Shown: positions 1 through 8,295, counted from the first letter of the stretch. The stretch: 64,000 nt of DNA from Bradyrhizobium sp. CCBAU 51765 (GCF_015291725.1 NZ_CP030038.1:3275001-3339000); one strand, 5' to 3'. Notes: generated from the letters alone by a model not told the origin. Numbers and translations are program-made.

Positions 1-663
1 TCCGGCAAGACCATCCGCAATGTCGAGATGATCGCGCTCGACGACAAGGGCGGGGTGCATGTCGGCGACGACAATCCGGGACGAAACGCGACGCGCGGCG
101 TCCGCATCACCTTCGCCGGCAGCGATGGGGAAGCGCGCACGCTGTTCTATTTCTCGACCGATCTATCCAATTCCGGCGCGCGCGCCGCAGGCTTCCTGAA
201 GTTCTGCGAGACGCTCGGGCCCGGCAACAGCCTGCTCAAGAGTGCCTCCTATCTGTTGCACTCCGGCAATTTCTCCGTCGTGCGCGACTGGTTGCTCGCC
301 AACAGTGCCACCATCATCCAGGACGATTCCGGCATTCCGCTCGCGAACTACAACGCACGGCAATGGCGGTTCTTCCCATTCGGCCGCTATCTCGGCCCCA
401 TCGACGAATTCCCCGGCCGCTATCAGGAGCGCTACGCCGAACTGTTCACGCGCGCCCAGCCGATCGATTTCGGCGTCGGCTATCGCTGGCGGATGCGCGA
501 GTCGAATTTGCTGCTGTCGGTGAAGGTGCCGGGCAGCGAGACTGCGCCGACTGCGGAGACCACTTCGGCGACCGAGCCGCCGCCAAGGCCGCCGCGCCCG
601 AAGCGGCTGCGGCCGCCGGAGTCCGTCCCACCGTCACAGGGACGTTTCTTCTGGTTCCGGTAG
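1..663 (+). CDS. Conserved hypothetical protein, 5' end outside the window
   Basis: The frame is open from the first base, so the true start lies upstream; 220 residues are visible. An ATG at 28 is only an internal methionine. The visible part is soluble, with no membrane segment or signal peptide. It ends in a proline-rich basic tail (residues about 185-215) that looks disordered. I do not recognise a catalytic motif. The body (positions about 100-500) has the mixed composition of a globular domain and includes a Trp/Phe/Tyr-rich stretch. The next gene, on the opposite strand, converges on it with about 20 bases between stops. Function unknown; the coding call is secure. Confidence 0.75.
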   Translation, partial: SGKTIRNVEMIALDDKGGVHVGDDNPGRNATRGVRITFAGSDGEARTLFYFSTDLSNSGARAAGFLKFCETLGPGNSLLKSASYLLHSGNFSVVRDWLLANSATIIQDDSGIPLANYNARQWRFFPFGRYLGPIDEFPGRYQERYAELFTRAQPIDFGVGYRWRMRESNLLLSVKVPGSETAPTAETTSATEPPPRPPRPKRLRPPESVPPSQGRFFWFR

Positions 664-684
664 GCTATTTGGCGAGGCCGGGCG

Positions 685-1242
685 TCAAGAGGTCTGGGCC
701 ACGACGACCAGCACTTCGGCCTTCTGTCGGCCGAGGCTCCTGACCTCGTGCGGCGTCTCGCCTGAAAAATACAGGCAATCTCCCCTGCCGAGGACGAGCT
801 CTTCGCCGTCGAGCTTGATCGCGATCCTGCCGTTGATGACGAACAGCAGCTCCTCGCCCGCATGCGAGGCGCGCGTCGCCGACTTGTGCGGCGGGCTCAG
901 CAGGAAAGGCTCCATCATCTTGCGGGTGCGACCGGTCGCCAGCGGGACCACGCCGAACGTGTCCTGGAATAGCGGCACATTGCCGTCCTGGCGGCGGAAC
1001 AGCGTGTAGCGCGGTGCCGGCTCGGCGTTCGGGTCGAAGAAGGTCGCGACATTGACCTCGAGCGCGGCGGCCATCCGCAGCAGGGCTGCGAGGGAGGGGA
1101 TCTTGAGGTTGCGCTCGACCAGCGAAATGTAGCCGCGGGTGAGGTCGCTTTGCTTCGCAAGCTGGTCCAGCGTCAGGCCCTTGGCGATCCGCGCCTGGCG
1201 GATGTTGGCCCCGACCGCTGTCGCTTTGCTGACGTCAAGCAC
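685..1242 (-). CDS. XRE-family transcriptional regulator with C-terminal cupin domain
   Basis: 185-residue DNA-binding regulator. Residues about 10-65 form an XRE helix-turn-helix (QARIAKGLTLDQLAKQSDLT, then RGYISLVERN). Residues about 110-180 form a cupin beta-barrel, with HAGEELLFVINGRIAIKLDG and a GRGDCLYFSGETPHEV stretch, which usually senses a small ligand. I place the start at a GTG (1242) preceded by GGGAG at a normal distance; the longer ORF upstream has no better start and would add a non-homologous tail. It is divergent from the MHS-family transporter at 1599. A near-identical 14-base motif lies about 100 bases upstream of each gene, so it probably regulates both. The ligand is unknown. 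Confidence 0.88.
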   Translation of the reverse strand: MLDVSKATAVGANIRQARIAKGLTLDQLAKQSDLTRGYISLVERNLKIPSLAALLRMAAALEVNVATFFDPNAEPAPRYTLFRRQDGNVPLFQDTFGVVPLATGRTRKMMEPFLLSPPHKSATRASHAGEELLFVINGRIAIKLDGEELVLGRGDCLYFSGETPHEVRSLGRQKAEVLVVVAQTS

Positions 1243-1343
1243 GCATGAGTCTCCCGAGCTGCTGAAGCCTGTTTTGCAACAGATGGCGCCAGACTGCCAG
1301 CCCGGCGGACGGCAAGGCCCCGCGCCGGTCGCCCGCGAGGGTA

Positions 1344-1357
1344 TTCCATTAGAAAAC
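1344..1357. promoter_or_regulatory. Operator-like repeat, copy 1
   Basis: TTCCATTAGAAAAC, matching the copy at 1496-1509 in 13 of 14 positions. It lies about 100 bases upstream of the XRE-cupin regulator start. The paired placement in a divergent intergenic region suggests binding sites for that regulator. This is inference from position and repetition only. Confidence 0.45.
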
Positions 1358-1495
1358 TTCTGAGCAGAAATTTCGGGCAAGGGCGCGGATATTATGAGCA
1401 GGTGAATTGGTATAACGCGGAAAATCGCCGAATATTGGTGCAATTCGTTCGCATTGCCGCGATCGTCGGCATCTGCCGCGTTCCGTGGCGTTGAT

Positions 1496-1509
1496 TTCCA
1501 TTAGTAAAC
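1496..1509. promoter_or_regulatory. Operator-like repeat, copy 2
   Basis: TTCCATTAGTAAAC, the second copy of the motif at 1344-1357, about 90 bases upstream of the transporter start at 1599. The 356-base intergenic region is otherwise AT-richer than its surroundings and contains no other ORF I would support. Confidence 0.45.
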
Positions 1510-1598
1510 ATGATCGATTTTTACCGTCGCGGCTGCCGATGGGCACCACGACCGAACCAACTGCTTTTCCCAGGCGCCGGTACCTTTTGGAGAGATCG

Positions 1599-2912
1599 AT
1601 GACCGTAGCAGACGACGTAACCCTGAACGTAGCGCCGGACGAGGCGGCGAGCTTGCGACGGATCGTGTGGTCGAGCGTGATCGGCACCGCGGTCGAATGG
1701 TACGACTTCCTCATCTATGGCACGGCGACCGCGCTGGTGTTCAACAAGGTCTTCTTCGCCGCAGGCAATCCCGCGCTCGCCACCATCGCGGCCTTCGGCA
1801 CCTACGCCGTCGGATTTCTGGCGCGCCCGCTCGGTGCCGCGATCTTTGGCCATTACGGCGACCGGGTCGGCCGCAAGGCGATGCTCGCGATCACGATCAT
1901 GGTGATGGGCATCGGCACCTTCCTGATCGGCCTGCTTCCGACCTACCAGCAGATCGGCATTGCCGCGCCGGTGCTGCTGATCGGATTGCGCTTTCTCCAG
2001 GGTATCGGCCTCGGCGGCGAATGGGGCGGCGCCGTGCTGATGGTGGTCGAGAATTGCCCGACGCATCGCCGCGGCCTGCTCGGCAGCATGGTGCAGGTCG
2101 GCAACCCCATCGGCAATCTCGCCGCGATCGGCATGTTCGCGCTGGTGGCGAGCCTGCCGGAGAGCGACTTCATGACTTACGGCTGGCGCATCCCCTTCCT
2201 GATCTCGATCCTCCTGGTCGGCGTCGGTCTCTACATCCGCCTCAACATGGAGGAGACCGCCGCCTTCCGTCAGGTCCAGGCCAAAAAGGAAGTCGCAAGC
2301 CTCCCACTGCTCGAGATCTTCAGGCACCACCGCCGGCCGTTCTTCACCGCGGTCGGTCTGAAGATCTCCGAGATCGCCTATGCCAGCATCGGCGGCGTGT
2401 TTGTGATGTCTTATGCCACCGCCAATCTCGGCCTGCCGCGCGCGGTGGTGCTGAACGGGGCGTTCGCCGCATCGCTGGTCGCGCTGCTCGCTATCCCGCT
2501 GTTCGGCTGGCTGTCCGACCTGGTCGGCCGCAAGACGATGTTCTATGCGAGCTGCCTGTTCTCGGCGCTGTTCGCCTTCCCGCTGTTCTGGCTGCTCGAC
2601 ACCCGCGATCCGACGATCGTTGTCTGCACCATCGTGGTCGCGATCACCTTCGGTCAGATGGTCATGTTCGGTATCGGCGCGCCCTGGTACTCCGAACTGT
2701 TTACCGCGCGGCTACGTTACAGCGGTGCTTCGCTCGGGTTCCAGGTCGGTGCGGCCCTGAGCGGCGGGTTGACGCCGCTGATTGCGGCCTCTCTGATGGC
2801 CTGGAGCGGCGGCGCAACCTGGCCGGTCTCGCTGCTGCTCGTCGCCTGCGCCGCCATCACCGCGATCGCGACCACGTTCGCCCCGGAGATGGCGAACAAG
2901 GAACTGACCTGA
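1599..2912 (+). CDS. MFS transporter, metabolite:H+ symporter (MHS) family
   Basis: 437-residue inner-membrane transporter with about 12 hydrophobic helices. Family signatures are visible: SVIGTAVEWYDFLIYGTA at the first helix, GHYGDRVGRKAML in the loop between helices 2 and 3, LQGIGLGGEWGGAVLMVVE in helix 4, and GWLSDLVGRKT in the second half. These fit the MHS subfamily (proton symport of organic acids, related to ShiA/KgtP/ProP). The start is the ATG at 1599 behind GGAGAG; the longer reading frame from 1485 adds a hydrophilic tail without a ribosome site. It is divergent from the XRE-cupin regulator, which probably controls it. The substrate cannot be read from sequence. The following MOSC gene starts 50 bases downstream and may be co-transcribed. 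Confidence 0.92.
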   Translation: MTVADDVTLNVAPDEAASLRRIVWSSVIGTAVEWYDFLIYGTATALVFNKVFFAAGNPALATIAAFGTYAVGFLARPLGAAIFGHYGDRVGRKAMLAITIMVMGIGTFLIGLLPTYQQIGIAAPVLLIGLRFLQGIGLGGEWGGAVLMVVENCPTHRRGLLGSMVQVGNPIGNLAAIGMFALVASLPESDFMTYGWRIPFLISILLVGVGLYIRLNMEETAAFRQVQAKKEVASLPLLEIFRHHRRPFFTAVGLKISEIAYASIGGVFVMSYATANLGLPRAVVLNGAFAASLVALLAIPLFGWLSDLVGRKTMFYASCLFSALFAFPLFWLLDTRDPTIVVCTIVVAITFGQMVMFGIGAPWYSELFTARLRYSGASLGFQVGAALSGGLTPLIAASLMAWSGGATWPVSLLLVACAAITAIATTFAPEMANKELT

Positions 2913-2962
2913 TCCCGCGGCGCCGCTGCCGGCGGCGCCACGACTTCTCAAAAGGATTTGTC

Positions 2963-3484
2963 ATGCTTGATACGATCAGCGCCGGTGCGGCGCAGGGCGC
3001 AGCACAGCTCGGATGGACCGGCGTGGTGCGCTTCCTCCATCTCACCCCGCGCGCGTTCCTGCCGATGCGCGCAGCCGAGACCATCACCCTCGTCGCCGGG
3101 AAAGGAATCGAGGGCGACCGCTACATGATCGGCAGGGAAGAGGGGTTTTACTCGCACAAGCCGGAAGAGGGCCGGCAGGTGACCCTGTTCGAACTCGAGA
3201 CGCTGGTTGCGCTGAAGCGCGACGCCGGGATCGAACTGGGCCCGGAAGAGCATCGGCGTAACGTCACGGTGGAGGGCGTGCCGCTGAATCATCTCGTCGG
3301 CCGCCGCTTCTGGCTGGGCGAGACCCTGCTGGAAGCGACGCGGCTGTCGGTGCCGTGCCGGCACATTGAGGAGATCACCGGCAAGGCGATCTTCGATCCC
3401 TTGATCAATCGTTCCGGCCTCAACTGCAAGATCCTGCAAGGCGGCATCGTCAGGGTCGGCGATACCGTGCGGAATGCGGCATGA
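2963..3484 (+). CDS. MOSC domain-containing protein
   Basis: 173 residues, essentially one MOSC domain (molybdenum cofactor sulfurase C-terminal fold). Visible family features are GKGIEGDRYMIG (residues about 47-57), the EEHRRNVTVEGV stretch (95-106) and the conserved cysteine in VPCRHIEE (C132), the probable sulfur or Mo-cofactor contact. The ATG at 2963 follows AAAGGA. The gene ends in a 4-base ATGA overlap with the 2Fe-2S flavin reductase, so the two are translationally coupled. Relatives such as YcbX and YiiM work with electron-transfer partners to reduce N-hydroxylated compounds, so a two-component reductase is a reasonable inference; the substrate is unknown. The gene shares its frame with an antisense-like extension of the upstream transporter region, which is not coding. 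Confidence 0.9.
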   Translation: MLDTISAGAAQGAAQLGWTGVVRFLHLTPRAFLPMRAAETITLVAGKGIEGDRYMIGREEGFYSHKPEEGRQVTLFELETLVALKRDAGIELGPEEHRRNVTVEGVPLNHLVGRRFWLGETLLEATRLSVPCRHIEEITGKAIFDPLINRSGLNCKILQGGIVRVGDTVRNAA

Positions 3485-4437
3485 GCGCGCGACCGATCAC
3501 GACGGTCAAGACGGTCGTCGCCGGCATCGAGGAGGCGGGGGCAGGCATCAAACTGTTCACGCTCGCCGATCCCGACCGGTGGGAACTGCCGCCGTTCAAA
3601 CCCGGCGCACATATCGATCTGCATCTGCCGAACGCGCTGGTCCGTACCTATTCGCTGTGCAACGATCCCGCCGACAACACGCGCTATGTCATCGCGGTGA
3701 AGCGCGAAGCGGATGGACGCGGCGGTTCGCGGGCGCTGCACGACGAAATCGGCATCGGCGATGTCATCGGCGTGTCGTTGCCACGCGGCGGACTTGAGCC
3801 CCAAGCTCGCATCGCGCGCTACGTGTTCCTGGCTGGCGGCATCGGCGTGACGCCGTTCCTGTCCATGGTGCGGCATCTCGAACGAACGAGGCAAGCCGAC
3901 TTCACGCTGCATCTGATCGTGCGTGAGGAGGTGCCGCTCGCCACGCATCTCGGCTCGCTGGTCGAAGAGGGGCGCATCATCGTGCACCGGACGTCCCGGA
4001 GCGGGCGTCCCGATCTCGCAGCGCTCGTCGGAGAGGGTGGATCTGAGACGATGGTTGCCTGCTGCGGCCCGGAGAGCATGACCGACGATTTCGAGCGGGT
4101 GACCGCAGCGTGGCCGGCTGCGAGCGTCCATATCGAGCGGTTCATCGCACCGCCACCGGTCATCGATCCCGACGCCAAGCCGTTCACACTGTCACTGGCG
4201 CGCTCGGGCGCCGAGATCGAGGTGCGGGCCGGCCAGACCATGCTGGCCGCATTGCAGGAGGGAGGCATCGACATCGCGACCTCCTGCTGCGGCGGCATCT
4301 GCGGCGCCTGCAAGGTCGGATGGATCGAAGGCAAGCCGGTTCACCGCGACCGCATCCTGTCGCCGTATGAACGCGAACGCTATCTCATGGTTTGCGTGGC
4401 GGGCTCGGACGCCGAGCGGCTGGTGCTGGATCTTTGA
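3481..4437 (+). CDS. PDR/VanB-type flavin oxidoreductase with C-terminal 2Fe-2S domain
   Basis: 318-residue cytosolic electron-transfer protein. Domain order: flavin-binding barrel (residues 1-105, RTYSLCND at 55-62), NAD-binding domain (LAGGIGVTPFLSM, 118-129), and plant-type 2Fe-2S ferredoxin at the C-terminus. The ferredoxin cysteines are C269, C274, C277 and C305 (C-x4-C-x2-C, then C). This is the layout of phthalate dioxygenase reductase and VanB. Such enzymes usually feed a Rieske oxygenase, but none is encoded nearby; the coupled partner is the MOSC protein, with which it overlaps by 4 bases. Electrons would pass from NAD(P)H through flavin and 2Fe-2S to the MOSC protein if the pairing is real. 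Family assignment is firm, partner is inference. Confidence 0.9.
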   Translation: MSARPITTVKTVVAGIEEAGAGIKLFTLADPDRWELPPFKPGAHIDLHLPNALVRTYSLCNDPADNTRYVIAVKREADGRGGSRALHDEIGIGDVIGVSLPRGGLEPQARIARYVFLAGGIGVTPFLSMVRHLERTRQADFTLHLIVREEVPLATHLGSLVEEGRIIVHRTSRSGRPDLAALVGEGGSETMVACCGPESMTDDFERVTAAWPAASVHIERFIAPPPVIDPDAKPFTLSLARSGAEIEVRAGQTMLAALQEGGIDIATSCCGGICGACKVGWIEGKPVHRDRILSPYERERYLMVCVAGSDAERLVLDL

Positions 4438-4438
4438 G

Positions 4439-4645
4439 CTACCAATGCACGCTCTGGCTCGGCACGATGAACGTCGTCGTGCTCGGCTGTGTCGCGAAGC
4501 TCCTCGCCAGATACCAACCTGAGCCGAGGACGAGCGCGAGCAGTGCGATGGCGGCGAGCAGGTCGACGGTTCTGGGATCGTGTCCCCTGTGACCGAAATT
4601 CGGACCAGGCCGGACGTGAAAATGAGGGCTGATTTTCCAGCGCAT
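4439..4645 (-). CDS. Small single-pass membrane protein
   Basis: 68 residues. The N-terminal 30 residues are basic and His-rich (HFHVRPGPNFGHRGHD). A hydrophobic helix follows at about 33-53 (LLAAIALLALVLGSGWYLA), then a short polar tail. The ATG at 4645 has a textbook ribosome site (GGAGG five bases upstream), which is the main argument that it is real; a longer frame start at 4669 lacks this. It converges on the flavin reductase with one base between stops. No family recognised; function unknown. Confidence 0.65.
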   Translation of the reverse strand: MRWKISPHFHVRPGPNFGHRGHDPRTVDLLAAIALLALVLGSGWYLARSFATQPSTTTFIVPSQSVHW

Positions 4646-4736
4646 TGTTGTTTCCTCCCGTGGGAGCATCGAAACAACGCGAGCGGAAAGCGCCGGTTCC
4701 GGTCAGGGCGGCGATGCACCAGCACCGGAGCCTCTA

Positions 4737-5075
4737 TCAGGGTGCATTGACCCCGCGCCAGCGGCCGTAGCGCCAGGGCAGATACCAGCGTGCGCCTTGC
4801 GGTGCGGTGAGGGGCACGTTGTCGATGCCGGACGTGCCGAAGGGATTGCAGCGGAGCAGGCGCGCGAGCGTCATCCAGCCGCCGGCCCAGAGCCCGAACC
4901 GTTCGATCGCCTCATCGCCGTAGACGGAGCATGTCGGCAAGTGCCGGCAGTTGTAACCGACCAGGGGCGACAGCGTATGCCGATAGAGCCAGATCAGCGC
5001 GCGCCCAAATCTGCGGGGCAGCCGGAGCGCACCGTCGACGGAGCTGGAACAATGCTCGCAGGCTGAATGCTTCAT
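4737..5075 (-). CDS. yidD: Membrane protein insertion efficiency factor YidD
   Basis: 112 residues with the compact YidD core: LIWLYRHTLSPLVGYNCRHL, PTCSVYGDEAIERFG, then LARLLRCNPFGTSGIDNVP. The cysteine pattern and the RCNPFG-x-x-GxDxVP motif are diagnostic. YidD is a small, inner-membrane-associated amphipathic protein that helps YidC/Sec insert membrane proteins. It usually neighbours rpmH-rnpA-yidC; here it stands alone, which is common in Bradyrhizobiaceae. A gap of 230 bases separates it from the divergent periplasmic protein at 5306. Confidence 0.93.
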   Translation of the reverse strand: MKHSACEHCSSSVDGALRLPRRFGRALIWLYRHTLSPLVGYNCRHLPTCSVYGDEAIERFGLWAGGWMTLARLLRCNPFGTSGIDNVPLTAPQGARWYLPWRYGRWRGVNAP

Positions 5076-5305
5076 GTGCGCTTTGCTGCGACCTTAAGCC
5101 AAGGGGTGCCCAGTTCCGGCGCAGGGAACCGTAAGCTGTTGTTTGCACGCCCTATTTTGCGTGCTTTTTGGGAGCAGTGCAGCAAGTATCTCTGGACGAG
5201 CTGTATTCCCCCGGATACCATTTTTGTGACGTTCATGTGTAGACTCATTGAACGCGCAAAACGGGGCTTACCTGAATCGCCTTGGGGCTTGGGGAAGGGA
5301 CCAGT

Positions 5306-6205
5306 TTGAAACGTCTGACGTCGCTCAATCTTCGCGGCTGGTTGCTGGTGGGAACCGCCATCTGTGGAGTCGCGCTGGCTGGCGCCGTCGCGACTTTCGG
5401 GTCGTCGGCCCGGGCAGGCAACACCCTCGAAGAGCGCAAGCTGCCGATGAAATTCAGCTGGGTCGCCTGCGAGCCGAACTGCCGCGGCTGGGTCAGCGCG
5501 GTCGGCATCATCACCGCCGACACGCCAAGGGAATTCGAAGAGTTTTCGCGCGGGCGCCAGCTCGGCGGCGCGACGGTCGTGCTCGATTCGAGCGGCGGGT
5601 CCGTCAATGATGCGATCACGCTCGGCCGGCGCTTTCGCAATCTCGGGCTTTTGACCACGGTCGGCGTCAGCCTCCGCGGCGGGCCGTCGACCCGCCCGGC
5701 GGTCGCGCCGGAGGCCTATTGCGAATCCATGTGCGTGTTCCTGCTGCTCGCCGGCAAGAAGCGCTACGTGCCGGAAGCCGCCCATGTCCGGGTCCACCAG
5801 ATCTGGATGGGCGACCGGGCTGACGATGCCAAGGCGGCGAGCTACAGCGCGCAGGATCTGATGATCGTGGAACGCGACATCGGCCGACTGGCCAAATACA
5901 CATTCGACATGGGCGGCGCCGGCGACCTGCTGTCGCTTGCGCTCAGTGTTCCGCCCTGGGAAGACCTGCACGAGCTCGACGCCGGCGAGCTCAAGCTCAC
6001 CAATCTGGTCACGACCGATCTCGTGGCTGATGTACTCCCGCATGTGGATATTTCGGCGCCGGCAATGGCGGAGCTGGCACCGAAGACGCAGGCCAGGTTC
6101 GGCGCGGAACCGGAGCAGGCGCAGCCTGCCAAATCGACCAAGACGGCGGAAGCCCTGGTCCCGACGGGTGGCGCGGCCGCGCCGGCTGCGGCGATGCAGA
6201 AGTAG
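5306..6205 (+). CDS. Periplasmic ClpP/crotonase-fold protein (COG3904-like)
   Basis: 299 residues. Residues about 8-37 form a signal sequence or N-terminal anchor ending near SARAGN. The core resembles ClpP-fold serine proteases. LDSSGGSVNDA (93-103) matches the substrate-strand glycine motif, CESMCVFLLLAGKKR (139-153) aligns with the ClpP nucleophile segment and places S141 at the serine position, and VHQIWMG (163-169) places H164 at the histidine position. A third acidic residue cannot be assigned by eye. The C-terminal 50 residues are Ala/Pro-rich and probably disordered. The TTG at 5306 follows AAGGGA; an earlier TTG at 5282 is possible. Proteolytic activity is inference. Confidence 0.78.
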   Translation: MKRLTSLNLRGWLLVGTAICGVALAGAVATFGSSARAGNTLEERKLPMKFSWVACEPNCRGWVSAVGIITADTPREFEEFSRGRQLGGATVVLDSSGGSVNDAITLGRRFRNLGLLTTVGVSLRGGPSTRPAVAPEAYCESMCVFLLLAGKKRYVPEAAHVRVHQIWMGDRADDAKAASYSAQDLMIVERDIGRLAKYTFDMGGAGDLLSLALSVPPWEDLHELDAGELKLTNLVTTDLVADVLPHVDISAPAMAELAPKTQARFGAEPEQAQPAKSTKTAEALVPTGGAAAPAAAMQK

Positions 6206-6217
6206 GCTCCCCGCACG

Positions 6218-6309
6218 GTCATTCCGAGGCGTCGCGAAGCGACGAACCCTGAATCCCGGATATTGTACCGCATGAGTTCCGGGCTCGCCTTTGGGCGGTC
6301 CGGAATGAC
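6218..6309. repeat. Intergenic palindromic repeat
   Basis: An inverted repeat with outer arms GTCATTCCG and CGGAATGAC enclosing internal CCCGGA/TTCCGGGC complementarity. It fills the space between the stop of the periplasmic protein and the stop of the scaffold gene. The same CATTCCGG outer arm recurs at 8181-8282, so it belongs to a dispersed family. It may act as a bidirectional terminator between these convergent genes. Confidence 0.6.
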
Positions 6310-6321
6310 ATCGGCTTGGGA

Positions 6322-6777
6322 TCAGCCCTGCGCAGCGGCCGGCTGCTTGGCCTTGGCTTCGATCTGGCCGATGGCATCGACCACGGCATCGAAGGTGAGA
6401 AGCGTCGAGGCATGGCGCGCCTTGTAGTCGCGGACCGGCTCGAGGAACTTGATTTCTTCCCATTTGCCTTCGGGAGGCGCACCGTTCTCCTTCAGCATCT
6501 TGCGAACGGTTTCGCGTAGCTCACGGAGTTCGCTCGCAGTCGAGCCGACCACGTGACTTGCCATGATGGATGAAGAGGCTTGGCCCAAGGCACATGCCTT
6601 CACGTCATGCGCGAAGTCGGTGACGGTATCGCCATTCATCTTGAGGTCGACCTTCACGGTCGATCCGCAGAGCTTGGAGTGGGCAGTGGCGGAGGCGTCG
6701 GGGTCCGACAGCCGCCCGAGGCGCGGAATATTCCCGGCCAGTTCGATGATCCGCTTGTTGTAGATGTCGTTCAGCAT
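6322..6777 (-). CDS. IscU/SufU-like iron-sulfur cluster scaffold, third cysteine missing
   Basis: 151 residues of the NifU N-terminal/SufU fold. C37 (SKLCGSTVKVD) and C62 (VKACALGQASSSIMAS) occupy the first two ligand positions. The third position, normally a cysteine in RxxCATL, reads RHASTLL here (A123-S124). The C-terminal region is Ala/Lys-rich. With only two of three cysteines the protein may transfer or sense clusters rather than build them, or take a ligand from elsewhere. No isc/suf gene is adjacent. It is divergent from folE, 250 bases away. The fold call is firm; activity is open. Confidence 0.85.
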   Translation of the reverse strand: MLNDIYNKRIIELAGNIPRLGRLSDPDASATAHSKLCGSTVKVDLKMNGDTVTDFAHDVKACALGQASSSIMASHVVGSTASELRELRETVRKMLKENGAPPEGKWEEIKFLEPVRDYKARHASTLLTFDAVVDAIGQIEAKAKQPAAAQG

Positions 6778-7030
6778 GTGATGGAGTCCAACACGTCCAC
6801 AGCCACTTCCGGGCCGGATCGGCCTTGGCGGGCGCCGCCCACGGTCCTATATAGAGACGGAACTGGTGGAAAAACAGTCCAGCGGTGCGGTGGCGGTGAT
6901 CCAGATATGCGCTGCCGGCGTTATCGCCTCAGGACTTTCCGCCGAAACTTGTTCTGTTCAGGCGTCCGGCGGCTTGGCCGCCCCGTCTGCCGGTGACACT
7001 CCGGCCGCAAGGCCGTCGAACGGAGTCGAT

Positions 7031-7723
7031 ATGGACGCTGCAATCAAATCCATCCGCCCCAACAAGCCCTCCGACCGGCAGCCCGAGAGCCGCCCGGCCG
7101 AGCTTGATCCTGCAGAATTCCTTGCTGCCGCCGTTCGCGCTGACCAGCCGCGCCCGGCACGCGCCGAGGCGGAAGCCGCGGTGAAGACGTTGCTCGCCTA
7201 TATCGGCGAGAACATCGAGCGCGAGGGCCTGCTCGACACGCCGCGCCGTGTCGTCGAAGCTTTCGACGAACTCTATCAGGGCTATCACCAGTGCCCGGCC
7301 GAGGTACTCGACCGCACCTTTGGCGAGACCGCCGGCTATGACGATTTCGTCCTGGTGCGCGACATCGAATTCACCTCGCAGTGCGAGCACCACATGATGC
7401 CGTTCTACGGTAAGGCGCACATCGCCTATACGCCGGTTGAACGTGTCGTCGGCCTGTCCAAGCTTGCGCGTCTGACCGACATCTTCGCCCGCAGGCTCCA
7501 GACCCAGGAGCACCTGACGGCGCAGATCGCAGCGGCCATCGACGAGATCCTCAAGCCGCGCGGCGTGGCGGTGCTGATCGAGGCCGAGCATACCTGCATG
7601 TCGGTGCGTGGCGTCGCCAAGCATGGCGCCTCCACCTTCACCAGCCGCTTCACCGGCATGTTCCGCGACAATCCGGCGGAGCAGGCCCGTTTCCTGTCCC
7701 TGGTGCGAGGCACGACGCGCTGA
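7031..7723 (+). CDS. folE: GTP cyclohydrolase I
   Basis: 230 residues. It converts GTP to 7,8-dihydroneopterin triphosphate, the first step of tetrahydrofolate biosynthesis. Diagnostic motifs: [20 protein letters not shown] with the zinc ligands Cys and His, [20 protein letters not shown], and [11 protein letters not shown] with the second zinc cysteine. The first 40 residues are a poorly conserved extension. The ATG at 7031 is preceded by GGAG; the same frame is open upstream to 6866 but without a plausible start. hisI follows after 27 bases on the same strand, so the two are probably co-transcribed. Confidence 0.96.
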   Translation: MDAAIKSIRPNKPSDRQPESRPAELDPAEFLAAAVRADQPRPARAEAEAAVKTLLAYIGENIEREGLLDTPRRVVEAFDELYQGYHQCPAEVLDRTFGETAGYDDFVLVRDIEFTSQCEHHMMPFYGKAHIAYTPVERVVGLSKLARLTDIFARRLQTQEHLTAQIAAAIDEILKPRGVAVLIEAEHTCMSVRGVAKHGASTFTSRFTGMFRDNPAEQARFLSLVRGTTR

Positions 7724-7750
7724 CCTCGCAAGTAAACTCGCGAGGGTCCT

Positions 7751-8173
7751 GTGTCCGCTCACTCCCATGAGATCGAAGAAGGTCTCGCCTTCCTGCCCAG
7801 GTTCGATGCCAGCGGCCTCGTGACATGCGTCGCGACCGACATCGCCACCGGCGACGTGCTCATGGTCGCGCACATGAACGAGGAGGCGCTGCGCAAGACG
7901 ATCGCGACCGGCGATGCCTGGTACTTCAGCCGCTCGCGCAATGCCTTGTGGCGAAAAGGTGAGACCTCAGGTCAGATCCAGCGCGTGGTCGAGATGCGCA
8001 CCGATTGCGACCAGGACGCGGTCTGGATCCGCGTCGAGCAGGTCGGCGCCGCCTGCCACACCGGGCGGCGGTCGTGCTTCTATCGCAAGGTCGAGGGAGC
8101 TGACGGGGAAGCGAAGCTGGTGTTCGCCGACGCCGAGCGGCTGTTCGATCCGGACTCGGTCTACAAGAAATAA
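7751..8173 (+). CDS. hisI: Phosphoribosyl-AMP cyclohydrolase
   Basis: 140 residues, histidine biosynthesis step 3 (opens the purine ring of PR-AMP). The family core is visible: [34 protein letters not shown], then the zinc/magnesium region [16 protein letters not shown] and [14 protein letters not shown] with conserved cysteines. It is a stand-alone HisI without a HisE domain, as usual in alphaproteobacteria. The start is GTG at 7751 behind GAGGG. It follows folE closely; no other his gene is nearby. Confidence 0.96.
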   Translation: MSAHSHEIEEGLAFLPRFDASGLVTCVATDIATGDVLMVAHMNEEALRKTIATGDAWYFSRSRNALWRKGETSGQIQRVVEMRTDCDQDAVWIRVEQVGAACHTGRRSCFYRKVEGADGEAKLVFADAERLFDPDSVYKK

Positions 8174-8180
8174 CTCGCTG

Positions 8181-8282
8181 CCATTCCGGGGCGCACCGCA
8201 GGTGCGAGCCCGGAATCCATTCAGCCGCGCGTAATGCCCTGCGATGGATTCCGGGCTCGCGCTGCGCGCGCCCCGGAATGAC
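8181..8282. repeat. Intergenic palindromic repeat
   Basis: A long imperfect palindrome: CATTCCGGGGCGC at the left and GCGCCCCGGAATG at the right, with a second inner pair GAGCCCGGAATCCAT / ATGGATTCCGGGCTCG. It lies directly after hisI and could terminate transcription. It shares its outer arms with the element at 6218-6309. Confidence 0.65.
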
Positions 8283-8295
8283 GGTGAGGGCTGAA

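Noticed and set aside
1667..3484. A single 605-codon plus-strand frame covering the transporter and the MOSC gene
   Set aside because: Only its last 174 codons are protein-like (MOSC). The earlier part is the out-of-frame shadow of the MHS transporter, with Arg/Ala/His-rich nonsense composition and no start signal.
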